From Phoebastria nigripes (Eukaryota; Chordata; Aves; Procellariiformes; Diomedeidae), in NCBI GenBank assembly GCA_035582835.1, contig JAYKAV010003084.1, forward strand, positions 157,333 to 221,332: a stretch of 64,000 bases of DNA. Reading direction: 5' to 3'. The notes beneath the pieces were generated by a model. That model ran no database searches and was not told where the DNA came from. It saw nothing but the letters and a program-made list of their open reading frames with translations. Shown here one piece after another: positions 1 to 11,025 of the stretch; position 1 is the stretch's first letter; each line of letters starts with the position of its first letter. The position numbers and the translations under genes are program-made.

Positions 1-222
1 AGCGAGGTGGGTGTTGGTCTCTTCTCTCAAGCAACTAGCGATAGGACGAGAGGAAATGGCCTCAAGTTGTGCCAGGGGAGGTTTAGATTGGACATTAGGA
101 AAAATTTCTTTACTGAAAGCATGGTTAAACATTGGAACAGGCTGCCCAGGGAAGTGGTGGAGTCACCATCCCTGGAAGTATTTAAAAGACGTGTAGATGA
201 GGCGCTTAGGGACATGGTTTAG
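1..222 (+). pseudogene. CR1 ORF2 C-terminal fragment
   Basis: This is an open frame running from the window edge to a TAG, encoding the extreme C-terminus of the CR1 endonuclease/reverse transcriptase polyprotein. Visible family phrases are [24 protein letters not shown] and [20 protein letters not shown], ending RDMV. No RT catalytic motif lies in this part. The copy at 4533-4754 encodes nearly the same peptide, with Thr-Glu-Ser-Met here against Pro-Glu-Arg-Val there. It is a fragment of a transposon protein and should not be annotated as a host gene. Confidence 0.9.
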
Positions 223-317
223 TGGGCATGGTGGTGTTGGGTTGACGGTTGGACTTGATGATCTTAGAGGGCTTTTCCAACCTTAATGATTCTATGATTC
301 TATGATTCTATTCTATG
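1..317 (+). mobile_element. CR1 LINE, 3' end (5' part outside window)
   Basis: This is the 3' terminus of a chicken-repeat-1 non-LTR retrotransposon. It holds the last 74 codons of ORF2 up to the TAG at 220-222, then a short 3' UTR containing the phrase ttggacttgatgatctta. It ends in the CR1 hallmark tail, repeats of attctatg at about 287-317. It aligns end to end with 4533-4829 of the second CR1 copy, with roughly nine substitutions outside the N positions (about 97% identity by eye), so both come from one subfamily. The window edge cuts the element, so its true 5' end is unknown. CR1 copies are normally 5'-truncated and inert, and nothing suggests this one is active. The avian tail makes the assignment secure. 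Confidence 0.95.
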
Positions 318-731
318 AAGAAATTGGAATGAGTCAGGAATGTCTTGGGAATGCCAGATCTGGTCCTTAGCAAGCTGGACAATCAATTAATGCCCAGAGC
401 AGTCATTCATCCATTCTGCTCAGGTTTGGTAACTTCATTTCACTATCTCAAGAGGCCTTTCTCTCTTCTCACATAAAAAGTGTTTGCAGTATAGACACTA
501 CAACTCTGCAGAGCCTTGGTGTCAGTCAGAATAGATTGAGGTTGCTGTGCCAGGCTTTCATGGGCTACGTAAAATGAACTTAAAAAGTAGGTTACCATAA
601 GCAACTCGGCTGCTGGTAGGTAGATTCTCCGTAGATTCTCTGAGGCATATGTTGGAAAAGAGTCTACCTGTTAGTATTATGAATAGTGGAACTGAAAGAA
701 GTTATTCCAGGAACAATGCACCAGGAATAAC
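318..731. other. Unique AT-rich DNA, no feature seen
   Basis: Ordinary single-copy-looking sequence lies between the CR1 tail and the T-rich tract. No open frame of note and no repeat phrase was recognised. Confidence 0.6.
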
Positions 732-832
732 TTTTTTTGTGTGGTGGGTTTGTTTTGTTTTGTTTTGTTTTTTGTTTTTTTGTGGTTTTTTGTGGTTTTT
801 TTTGTTTGTTTTTTGTTTTTTGTTTTTTTGTT
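732..832. repeat. T-rich (TTTTG)n-like low-complexity tract
   Basis: About 100 bases consist almost only of T with interspersed G, beginning with a run of seven T and including four near-perfect gtttt units at about 750-770, then irregular T(4-8)G blocks. It has no A or C between 733 and 832. The reverse strand is a long A/C-rich tract. Short frames through it encode only Phe/Leu/Cys or Lys/Asn/Gln runs and are not genes. Confidence 0.85.
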
Positions 833-3454
833 AAATGTAATATATGCCTTAGATCAATGAGTTCTGTCATGATGTAGGAGTTGGTGAAATTCTGTGACTT
901 GTGCAGTAAAGGAGGCTGAGGTGACTAGATGGTGATGATAATCCATTCTGACCTTAAAACTTATGCATTTAGGAAACATCTTTTCCAATCTGAGAGATAC
1001 AAGGCTATATTTTAAAAAAGAATCTGCAAGGCTGTGTATGCCTTTCTGAAAGCATCTTGCCATTTTTCATTTTCTCCCTGTTAGAAAGGCTGATTGTCAT
1101 TCCATTATCATTTCTACTTTGTTACTATTAATGTTAAGAGCCCGATTTTGGTATATTAGATACATTCATTTATTATGTTTTATATATAGCTATATGCGTG
1201 TCAAACACTGAATATAACAGGCAAACAAGTAGAGAAAGTAAAGCAAAAATCATGTCCTTTCTTTTGCTATACCTGTTAACACTGACGGATATTTTGGAGA
1301 CTCAGAAACCTAAAATAGACCTTCTTTACAGATTGTGCTACCCACCTTCTTTGCTTGATTCCCCTGAACCTCGGTTCAGTAGGCTTTCTTCCACTGAAGC
1401 ACTGCTCTTTGGATCAGCCCCATATTGCATTTTATGACTGCCAGCTAAGTAATGTTGGGGTACACTGGGGTCCAAGAGNACAGTGAAGTGTTCAGATAGG
1501 TCTTACAAATGGGGTCGAAACAAAGGAAGAAAAGTAAAAGCTTGCTTCAGAGGAGAAAGGCAGTAAGACTGCCTCCCTTTTGGGGATTAATACCTAGCAG
1601 TCTATAAATTGGCTTGCATCAGCCAAGTACAGCACAAAATGTACTGCACAGAAGAGCAGCTATTATGTACAGTAGCCACTTCACTGATTGCAATCAATGT
1701 CACAAATTAGAGTGATTTCCTGGCTTGAGATGTGTCAGAGCTAAAGTCTGTGTTGTGAGTCATGCTGTCTGGACACCCAGCTTCGAGGCACTCTGTCTTA
1801 CTCTCAGCAATTTTCACTTTTTGTCTTTCATTTTTTGCAAATGGATCTGTGCTCGCTTTTACTATGTAAGTGTGGACTGCTCATAATTGCATCCAAGTGG
1901 TATTCAGTATTAAAAAGAAGCTCCCATCATTGCTTCTTTAGCTTATATTGAAATATATCTTTTTTTTTTTTCCAGCAGCAGAATTTCTGTTCAGAAGTGG
2001 CAGAACTTTGTCAACATTATCCAGAAGTTTAGGCTGAAATTTTAATACTCCCTTGTGCTTGCCTCTTGTTGCCTTATTCCTTTTCCAAATGCCTGGTGAT
2101 GGCTTTTCCATTCCAGTCAAATGTTGTCCTAATATTCATGGCATGCTCTGAACACCCCTTCTGCTGCATCCATTTGATTAAATCCAATTGTAAAAGCAAT
2201 GTTTTGCACACTGTTTCGCTCATAGTTTTTATATTTTGTCAGGTGGGACTTCAGCATTCACATGAGGACAAACACACAGCTTCTCTCTGCACTGAAGTAG
2301 TATGGTGTAATTAGAAACATTTGGTCTATACAGGGAGATTAGTGAGGAGCTGCTTTCTTGCACCTTGCAGCAATGCACTGTTTCAGTGGATTAAGAGCAT
2401 CCACATCCATAGCATTAAGGAAGAGTAGCTGGTACACAGTAAATTCATGCTTCAGCCTACCTGTTACTCAATAATTTGTGTAAGAGATCCCTGACATTTC
2501 TTAACGGGGAACAGTTAAATGAACGGTAACTAAACCTTCACATCAAAAGGCAACAAATGGAAGTTAAGCACAATTATTTCTTTGAATGAAAGGGTCATCA
2601 CTTTGGTGTTGGATTAGCAGTTACTGAAGTAAGTGGAGATTGGTGAGATAGCTAAATGACATAATTAATTTGCTAATAATTTAGGAATCGTTAGGTGTGG
2701 GTCTGTCTGCACTGCAGAGTTAACTTGAGTGCTTGCTTGCCTTAGCTTTTCTCCTGGAGTCACTTCTTCCACTTTTAAGGATGCTTACAGTAGGTGGAGG
2801 TCTACTCTAGAGCTTTGAGCTCATTTTCACTAGATCTTAATGTACCCAACTGGAATGAGGATGTATAAATCATTCTCCTGATGACAGATTTTCCACTGCT
2901 TTTACACAGTAATTAATATCTCCTGAAAGTTGCACAATTTCCTCTGCAATTCACTGCAGAGGTTTCTAGAGTAGTCACCTCATTACAAAGCCAAGAGCCA
3001 TGGGGGACAGCCTAGAACATTTAGTGAGGCATATGGAGGAGTGTAGTACCGATAGGAAAAGGTTATCTCCTTGGTACTACAGCAACTGTTGCTCTAATGA
3101 AAGGCATGTCTGTAGTATGCTTCCCAGACTAGCTCCAGAGCTGCTGGTATATCTTCTCAACGGCTGGCAGCACCTTCTCAAGATCCTAGCCTGGGTAGCA
3201 GATGTCTAGCTGGCGTCAGTGCCATGCTTGTGCAATGCCTTCACTTCTTGTTCTGAACGTGGCTGGGCTGGGTAGAGAGATGCCTGTGCACCCTCCCTGC
3301 TGCAGCAGGACATGTGCTGAGCTGAGCTGAGTATTCAGCCATGGCTGCTGCAAGCTGGTTACCTGCACTGATTCTGTCATGAAGACCTAACCATATAATG
3401 CCATGGGCATGGATGGGAGTAGGATCTAGACTCTTTACCTATCCACTGGACTGC
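833..3454. other. Gene-free unique DNA with minor simple repeats
   Basis: No exon or transposon is recognised over 2.6 kb. Small features are a T12 tract followed by ccagcagcag at 1960-1981 (splice-acceptor-like but with no credible downstream exon), an AT-rich stretch at 2655-2690 rich in TAAT cores, three tandem gctga units at 3316-3330, and one N at 1479. Base composition becomes noticeably more GC-rich at about 3000-3350, just upstream of the CR1 insertion. Confidence 0.5.
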
Positions 3455-3461
3455 ATTGTGT
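3455..3461 (+). repeat. Candidate CR1 target-site duplication, 5' copy
   Basis: The heptamer attgtgt immediately precedes the first recognisable CR1 base (gaaggaggac at 3462) and recurs at 4829-4835, directly after the attctatg tail. CR1 usually leaves short or no duplications. The first three bases (att) could also be a partial tail unit, leaving only gtgt as duplicated target. Confidence 0.45.
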
Positions 3462-4828
3462 GAAGGAGGACCGAGGGAACTACAGGCCTGTCAGCCTGAC
3501 CTCNGTGCCGGGGAAGATTATGGAGCGGTTCATCTTAGGGGTGCTCACAAGCCATGTGCGGGACAACCAGGGGATCAGGCCCAGCCAGCATGGGTTCATG
3601 AAAGGCAGGTCCTGCTTGACCAACCTGATCTCCTTCTATGACCAGGTGACCCGCCTAGTGGATGAGGGAAAGGCTGTGGGTGTGGTCTACCTGGACTTCA
3701 GTAAAGCCTTTGACACTGTCTCCCACAGCATTCTCCTAGAGAAGCTGGCGGCTCATGGCCTAGACAGGTGCAGTCTTCGCTGGGTTAAAAACTGGCTGGA
3801 TGGCCAGGCCCAGAGAGTTGTGGTGAATGGAGATAAATCCAGTTGGCAGCTGGTCACGAGCAGTGTCCCCCAGGGCTCCGTTTTGGGGCCAGTCTTGTTC
3901 AATATCTTTATCAATGATCTGGACGAGGGGATTGAGTGCTCCCTCAGTAAGTTTGCAGACGACACCAAGCTGGGCGGGAGTGTCGATCTGCTCGAGGGTA
4001 GGAAGGCTCTGCAGAGGGACCTGGACAGGCTGGATCGATGGGCTGAGGCCAACTGCATGAGGTTCAACAAGGCCAAGTGCCAGGTCCTGCACTTTGGCCA
4101 CAACAACCCCATGCAACGCTACAGGCTGGGGGAAGAGTGGCTGGAAAGCTGCCTGTCGGAAAAGGACCTGGGGGTGCTGGTTGAGAGCCGGCTGAACATG
4201 AGCCGGCAGTGTGCCCAGGTGGGCAAGAAGCCCAAGGGCATCCTGGCCTGTATCAGAAATAGTGTGGCCAGCAGGAGTAGGGAAGTGATTGTGCCCCTGT
4301 ACTCGGCACTGGTGAGGCCCCACCTTGAATACTGTGTTCAGTTTTGGGCCCCTCACTACAGAAGGACATTGAGGTGCTGGAGCGTGTCCAGAGGAGGGCA
4401 ACGAAGCTGGTGAAGGATCTGGAGAACAAGTCTTATGAGGAGCGGCTGAGGGAACTGGGACTGTTTAGTCTGGAGAAGAGGAGGCTNAGGGGAGACCTTA
4501 TCGNGCTCTACAACTACCTGAAAGGAGGTTGNAGCGAGGTGGGTGTTGGTCTCTTCTNNCAAGNAACTAGCGATAGGACGAGAGGAAATGGCCTCAAGTT
4601 GNGCCAGGGGAGGTTTAGATTGGACATTAGGAAAAATTTCTTTCCTGAAAGAGTGGTTAAACATTGGAACAGGCTGCCCAGGGAAGTGGTTGAGTCACCA
4701 TCCCTGGAGGTATTTAAAAGACGTGTAGATGAGGCACTTAGGGACATGGTTTAGTGGGCATGGTGGTGTTGGGTTGACGGTTGGACTCGATGATCTTAGA
4801 GGTCTTTTTCAACCTTAATGATTCTATG
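3462..4828 (+). mobile_element. CR1 LINE, 5'-truncated, relatively young
   Basis: A 1.37-kb CR1 copy lacks ORF1, the endonuclease domain and the first part of the RT. It starts inside ORF2 with the codons for RGNYRPVSL, the conserved RT block preceding the fingers, and runs through the palm and C-terminus to a TAG at 4752-4754. It ends with a 3' UTR and one attctatg unit. It shares its subfamily with 1-317 and 60830-60943. The few disabling changes and about 97% identity to the copy at 1-317 suggest a fairly recent insertion compared with the fossil LINEs elsewhere in the window. Seven of the window's N positions (4487, 4504, 4532, 4558, 4559, 4564, 4602) cluster here, which suggests repeat-induced consensus ambiguity. 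It is flanked by the heptamer attgtgt. Confidence 0.97.
3463..4754 (+). pseudogene. CR1 ORF2 reverse transcriptase, truncated and frameshifted
   Basis: A partial CR1 reverse transcriptase, the enzyme that copies LINE RNA at nicked target DNA. Counting from the codon at 3460, palm motif A is [11 protein letters not shown] (residues 77-87), motif B is [18 protein letters not shown] (137-154) and the catalytic FADD box is at 165-168, so both metal-binding aspartate sites are intact. The thumb/C-terminal part follows ([11 protein letters not shown] at about 235-245, [14 protein letters not shown] at 285-298). The frame is lost at about 4358-4361, where one base appears to be missing relative to the family. 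The downstream part continues in another frame as [16 protein letters not shown] and reaches the CR1 stop at 4752-4754. The N-terminal endonuclease is absent through 5' truncation. The element is not autonomous. A 213-codon frame on the opposite strand (3760-4401) is a shadow of this coding sequence. Confidence 0.95.
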
Positions 4829-4835
4829 ATTGTGT
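4829..4835 (+). repeat. Candidate CR1 target-site duplication, 3' copy
   Basis: This is the second copy of attgtgt, abutting the CR1 tail. See the 5' partner at 3455-3461. Confidence 0.45.
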
Positions 4836-7223
4836 TGTCAGTTTAATGACACTTTTTCTCCTAGCCTTGTTATTACCTTTTGCAGAAGTTTCATCACAGT
4901 TATAGGTCTCCATCTCCCTTAGTTGTTTTTTTTTTTTTTTCAGTGCCATGAGCTCTAGTGTCACAGGTATGACAGGTACATTTAATTGAACTCTAAGAGC
5001 TAAAAAACTGATCCATTGATTAAGAATGTTGTATTTCATTTGCTAAGAGGAAACTGCAGCATCATAGGACTCCATTGTTTGGTCCAGAAGTATCTTCTCA
5101 TGTTCTCTAACCCGTGAATAAAATTTTTAGGAACGTTTGACATATAAGCCATTTTCCCCAATATAACTTGAATGAAAGTTTAGTACTACCAATCTTTGAC
5201 TTCCCCAACCCCTACACTTCAGCATGCAAGTGAGAAGAAAAATTAAAAAGCAATGCATAAGGGAGAGCCAGACCATGGCAAGGAATTCTTTATGCAAACA
5301 GCTGTCACTGGCCACAGGAAAGCAGGATGATGACACTTTGCGCACTTGCACTCCTACCTCTCGAGCTCTTGATTTCTGAAGGAGTCTGTGGATCTGGGAA
5401 TCTACTAATGAGAATGAAAAAGGAGTGGACTTGGAGAAATACATTATACTGTCTTCTGGCAGAATGTGGTCATTTCCTGAAGCAGATTAAAAGAGAGGAT
5501 TAGCAGAACATGGCTCAGAGAGTTTAAATGGTGTGGTGATGTGGATCAAAATCCAGAAGACCATTTTACAACCTCTTAAAAATAGAGGAGGGCAGGAAAA
5601 GAGTGAGATGAGATGCAGAATGCAGCCCCAAATAAAAACCGTAACAAGCAGTATGTGAGGAACATTTCCTTTGTTTCTTCCTTACAAGGTTTAGAACTGT
5701 CTTCCTCATTAGTAAAGGCTTATCTACCTTATCAGCAGACAACAGCTAGCAATAGTGCAGCTCTTTAGCCTTACATGAATTTTGGGGTCACTCTTATCTG
5801 AATACAAGTGTCCATGGAGGAACATGCTTGTTCTAGAGCAGGTCTTGACAATTTCCAAACAGAGGCAAGATCCAAATTCCAATCTGTGGCTTGATCAGAT
5901 TGTTCCTGCCTCTTTGTTTCCTGGTGTACAGGGGAGATTATTAGGCAACAGATAGTCGTATTCAGAAGTGAAGAAGTAAAATAAGAATATCACTGCTTTT
6001 AAACAGGTGCTTCCAAGCTTGTGGATAAGGCTGTAGTTGCATAGGGAAGTTTCCTTGGCATCTTCTGTCATCCTTTTTGTTAGATTAGTTCATCAAGAAC
6101 TGTACTCAAATAGAATGAGAAGATACAATCAGTGTGGCTCCTAAGAGGTGGAGTTACTCACTCCTCCACATAATTTCCAGCTTGAATGCTGTGTTAGGAA
6201 ATCAGAGGCCAAACAGGGAAGAATATTTCAATATGGGAGCAGTAGCCAAGCAGGAGAAAGGATTTAAACTAGGAGGATGTGTGCCTCGATTCCAAGGGAT
6301 GTCACAGTTTTATGCAAAAAGATGGGAAAGTATGGTGGAATGGGAAAATATTTCCAAGTTACTTTCTGATGACAGATGAAAGCAATGTTATATGATATAA
6401 GACCTTAAAGATAGCATGACTTTGCACCCCAGTGGAGTTCGTAGACAGTTCTGTGCTTTAAAATGTGTAGCTTGGGTCTGCCTATCTTATTTCTGACTGC
6501 AGTGTGATAACTTTCATCTCTTTTGTATTACCATTTTAGTTTGCTTTCAGTCACCCTCTAACATATTGACCTTTTTCCCCACATTCTGACACATACTGTC
6601 TGGTATTTAAATTATTGCTGAAAGATATTCTGGCATAAAATCTACATTTATTTAGTTTGGGCAGGCATATTCATTTCTATAAGAAGTCTGAGGAATGCAA
6701 GCCCCACTTTGATTTTGATCTTTGCCTCATTCCCTCTGCTTAATATTTGTGTGTATATATATATGTTCTTTTTTCCCCTGATCCATTTAGTGAATAAAGT
6801 GAGCATTCTCTTGTATCAGAGGAACATTTTTGACCTTTAGAAATGCAAAATTAGAAGAATCTAGGGAAATATAACATGTACATATGATAAAATATACTGC
6901 AATGACTTAGTGAATATCTTTTATATCTCTATCAAGAAAATCCCGAACTGAGATCATGACTGAAAAGTTAACAAACGCCGCATCTGCAGTGCACAGGGGG
7001 TTTTATATACCTGCTTCAGCTCTCTGCCATGTGGTCAATTTAGACACATGATGGGATCTATTTAAGGGGACACAATCAACTAGAACAAAACAGTGCTGTC
7101 TGAAAAATTGTTACTGAGTGTAATTATAAGTAACAACTAAGATTACTATAATTGAAAAAAGTTAATGAAAAAAATCTCTACTTTTTTTGGATTGGTTTAC
7201 TTTGTGCATTTGACAGCTCTCTG
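4836..7223. other. Gene-free unique DNA
   Basis: No exon or transposon is recognised. A T15 tract followed by cag lies at 4926-4943 and resembles a splice acceptor, but the sequence after it is closed by stops within a few tens of codons. A short (TA)n run sits at about 6751-6764. The region is otherwise AT-rich and unremarkable. Confidence 0.5.
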
Positions 7224-7325
7224 TAATAATTATAATATCTACCTTTTATACAGCACTTTTCATCAGTAGACCAGAGAAGCTTTACAAAAATATGGTCCAT
7301 TTCCCTCTATGTATAGACAGTTTCT
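7224..7325 (+). mobile_element. Fossil amniote SINE/LINE 3'-end-like repeat
   Basis: The sequence begins with taataattataat, continues with cttttatacagcacttttca and ctttacaaaaatatgg, and ends with tatgtatagacag. That order (AAT-rich head, 'atagcgcttttcat', 'gctttacaaa', 'ccattttacagatg') is familiar from old amniote interspersed repeats of the MIR/CORE-SINE or L3-tail type. Decay is heavy. The related piece at 20544-20735 shows the same AAT-rich head and the later part of the pattern. The exact family is not assigned. Confidence 0.5.
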
Positions 7326-9547
7326 GTGTTTCCTCCAGTCAGTCAATTTCTTCCNGTCTGAAAGACTTTTATAAACATCAGCTCAGAATCAAGAAAAAAA
7401 TCCAAAGCATTTTATGAAATGACAGATGTACTATTTAAAAAAGATCACTATCAGCTGGGTTTAATTAGCCACATTATAAAGAAAAGGTTGAAAATATCTT
7501 TGAGATTGTAAAATTGGAACAAGAAGTTGATCATTTAGTATCTTAATAATTTAGAATCTGTCTCAGATTTCTGACGTTCTTAAGTTATTTTCTGAATTCC
7601 ATTAAACTCATTTAGCGTTGTATTAGGTATTCAAGAAGAGAATATCACAAAGTACTACCAAAATTATCATATGCATATTAGAAATTAATTGACTAGGCAT
7701 CCTTTATGCTCGTAAAGACAAAGACACCTAGAAACAAAGGCTTTTCTTTCCTAGTCTCATGAAAACCAATGTTTTATTTCTCCTTTATCTCCATATTTCC
7801 TAATTTAGAATCCTGAGTTCTTAATTGTTTGCTGCTATTGTGTTCAAAACCTTACATTTCCAACTTGCAGTGAGAAAATGTCTTGACTCTTGAATGCGAA
7901 GTTTGTGAAGATTGTTGCCTTTGTGGAAGAATGCACATTAAATGCCTCTGAACTGTTTAAGTGGTGAAATAAATATATGGAACAATGTTTGGTACCTTCT
8001 GCTTTTCAAAAGACTTTAGATCTCGTAACTATACTCTCTTAAAAGCTTTTGCCATACACTCAGCAGCATGTTCTGCTTTTTTGTTAGATTCATCTTTTTG
8101 GCCTACTTTTCAAACTATATTTTAACTGGAACTCAAACTCTTTTCCCTTTCCTTCTATTTGCTGAAGCTAGCAATCCCATGCTGAGTAAATAATCTGTAG
8201 TCCATGATCTACTATCCTATCAGCCTTGTTATCCTGGCTCCAAACCCCAAAATGTTGGATATCTAGCTGGTAAGTATTCCCAGGAAGGCTTCCTAATGAC
8301 CTTCCCCACTGGTTACTATCATCATTGCTTATACACAGATAGAACTACCTTGTAATACACTGACTATATTTGGAAAAATTAATTGGGAGTTCTTATGGTG
8401 TTTTTGTTAGGAAAAGTGACATTTTTAAAGTTAAGAAAAATATCCCAATTCACTGTCTTTCATTAGATATAACAAAACATTGCTAGAGAAAATTTATTCC
8501 CAGATGTAATGGTAGTTCATTCTCTTGCAATAAAAGCAGCTTGGGATCCAAATCAATCAGCAGATGAGATTATTGCAGCCATTTGGCTGCCCTGCCATTT
8601 TTAAAACGTTTTTGACTGCATGTATAAAACATTTAATATATGCTTAAGTGTAGTGCAAACATACCATTACTTATTAAATTATAGAACTTAATGAAAAAAA
8701 GGTTTATACATACATTAAATATCAAGAGGATGGAAATGACTCTCTACAATTGATAAAATGTTATTTCAGCTCAGCTGGGAAACCTACATATAAACCTGAC
8801 ACCTTAGTAATTTAATTTTAAAAAATTGTGAACTTCTGAAGGAAAGAACCTTTACCTGGGCTAGATAGAAGAGTTTATAACTTGGCCACTAAGGGTTTGA
8901 CAAAATGTCTTTCTTCAAGTATAAGAATGGGAGGTGCAGTTCTTTTAGTATTTTATGTTGTCTCTGGATAAATGCAGGACCAACAAGACCCTTAATATGC
9001 AGGAGGAAATGAAGAAAACCAAATTGTTCTGCACTGCTGACTGTCCAGGCATGCAGGTGCAGACAGTGTCCTTCCATTTGTATGTCTGTGACACCGAGCT
9101 TTCCAAAATGAGTGCACACTTATGTCTAGGTCAGCCATAAAGCTAGAGCTTAAGTGTGTCTTTGACGATGCACAAGATATAGGTGTGGATTCTCGCTTTT
9201 ATGAAAAGCTCCTATTTTTTGAGCCTTCTGCAAATGAAAGTTTCAGCTTCCTCTGTTGCCACTTATCAGGTTCCCCTTTCCTATTAGTCAGGAGGCTAGA
9301 AAACACTAGAAAAGGTCTTTTATATACAAATTGCCTAACTAATTACACTGCCAACTATGCAGCTATGGCAACTGATAGATTGATTTCACTTGAGAGTTAT
9401 GAATTCCATGTTTAAAGCTGGAAACTGTGATACATGAAAAACCTAAGGAAAGATAAACATCTCAGTAGAATTTGCTGAAACGAGTCCCCCAAAGGGCTAC
9501 TCTGGTACACTGGAAGGGGTTTCCCAAGTGCCAGGACCAAGGTTGAA

Positions 9548-9567
9548 GTGGCACACTGAGGTGCCAC
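9548..9567. repeat. Short perfect inverted repeat (7-bp stem)
   Basis: gtggcac at 9548-9554 and its complement gtgccac at 9561-9567 flank a 6-base loop. The octamer tggcacac is also directly repeated at 9549-9556 and 9569-9576. No terminator role is implied in this genome. Confidence 0.6.
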
Positions 9568-9768
9568 CTGGCACACTCCATTTGCAATGTGAATGTGGGG
9601 TCCTAGAGCAGCGAGCTCTTTACACGTGCGTGATGGATGCCTCGGACCATGAACAGCTGCAAATCTAGTAGTGACCAAAATGCAATGTGGATGTATGGTT
9701 GTAGAATAATAACATCACTGCAAATTAGACGGCTGCCCTTCCCTCTTTGCACTGCCTCATTCCATAAT

Positions 9769-9789
9769 GTGAGAACTCCTTGTTCTCAC
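9769..9789. repeat. Short perfect inverted repeat (8-bp stem)
   Basis: gtgagaac at 9769-9776 pairs with gttctcac at 9782-9789 across a 5-base loop, 200 bases from the hairpin at 9548-9567. Confidence 0.6.
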
Positions 9790-11025
9790 GGGGAACAATG
9801 GCAAAAAATCCTGACCACACCAACATCCATCTGTCTCTGACTCCTTCAGACATGTATCATCTATGGAAGCATGAGAAAGGAGCAAGAACTGAGCCTCCAA
9901 TAAAACTGGAGAGACTTTCCTTGTGCAAAACAATTATGGTAAGAACTCATTAATCCCTCTTATACAGGAAAGCTGATCAGGATCTGACCATAACCTTGAC
10001 CTCACCTGTGAGAAGTGCAGCACAGAGGACAATACATGAGAGTAAGCAATCAGCTAGGTCAGAGTAGACCTATAAACATAGATGTTATATTCAATAAGGA
10101 AACATGTCCTTGTACAATTCTATTTTTGTAATGCTGGACTGAAATGAGCCGCAATTATTTCGGCAGGATGTTCACAGAAATCCTTTCAAATAAATAATTT
10201 GCTGAATGTGATGAGATTTTTTTAAGAGAGCTTTTCAGATTTTTTTTTTTTTTTCCACATTGCTGAAAAGACACACTGAAGCAAATGAATAATACATGGA
10301 ATATGTAACATGCTGTGTGAGAACTGGATTCATTCAAATCATCAGTTGTCAGAAATTAGTTCCTATACCAGGGACCTTACAATTGAGAATGTAATGACAT
10401 AAATCTAACCTGGTTAACTTGGGTTCTCTGTGCTGTGCAAGTGAGGAGAGATGGCACATTTTAAGTTATTCAGTTGCTCAGCTGAGCTTTCATTTGTTCT
10501 GATTTAAGTGTTCTTAAGTAGCAGTCATGTACTGAGGTTGTAAATATGATTTGGGGTACTGGGTGTTTTGAGGGCTAGTCTCCAAGGTTAGCATCTCTTA
10601 GACTCCTTGTGTTTAAGAATTCAAGGAACTCAGAATGATAACTTAGAGAAAATTGCTAGCCTCTTCTGGAAAAAAAAAATATGAGCTAGGGAAAAGTAGC
10701 TACATACCCTTAAATTAAAATAATTGCAGAAGTATAATCATGCTTAATGGAAGGTTTTCGGACAGTTCTTAAAAGAAATTATGCCTGATCACACTCTTCT
10801 AAGAGCTACTGCAAAACTTGTTATTTAAAACTGAGAAAACTGATTTCCAAAGTAAGTTCACTGATAAAAGAGTTGGTGTCGCAGATGAGAACAAAACTCA
10901 GAGTGTGAAGGCTCTACTGCCTTGCAGTTGCCAAGTGAGTACAAAAGGCAGATGAAACGCTACAGCTCAGGCTGGTATCAATTCACAATCTCTTTGCACA
11001 GGATTTTGTTATTTTACTGGCTTAA

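Larger units (their letters stand above)
7326..11025. other. Gene-free unique DNA
   Basis: 3.7 kb without a recognisable exon or transposon. A GC-richer patch at about 9440-9850 carries two perfect short inverted repeats (listed separately). A T15 tract lies at 10240-10254. One N is at 7355. The remainder is AT-rich. Confidence 0.5.

Noticed and set aside
1960..1981. Splice-acceptor-like T12-ccagcag
   Set aside because: All downstream frames carry no recognisable exon and no matching donor. Similar tracts at 4926-4943 and 35556-35576 show how common this is by chance.
3000..3209. 69-codon plus-strand frame in a GC-richer stretch upstream of CR1
   Set aside because: It is not part of CR1 wording, has no recognisable domain, and its length is within chance.
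3760..4401. 213-codon open frame on the minus strand
   Set aside because: It is the antisense of the CR1 reverse transcriptase, and its openness follows from the GC-rich codons of the real frame.
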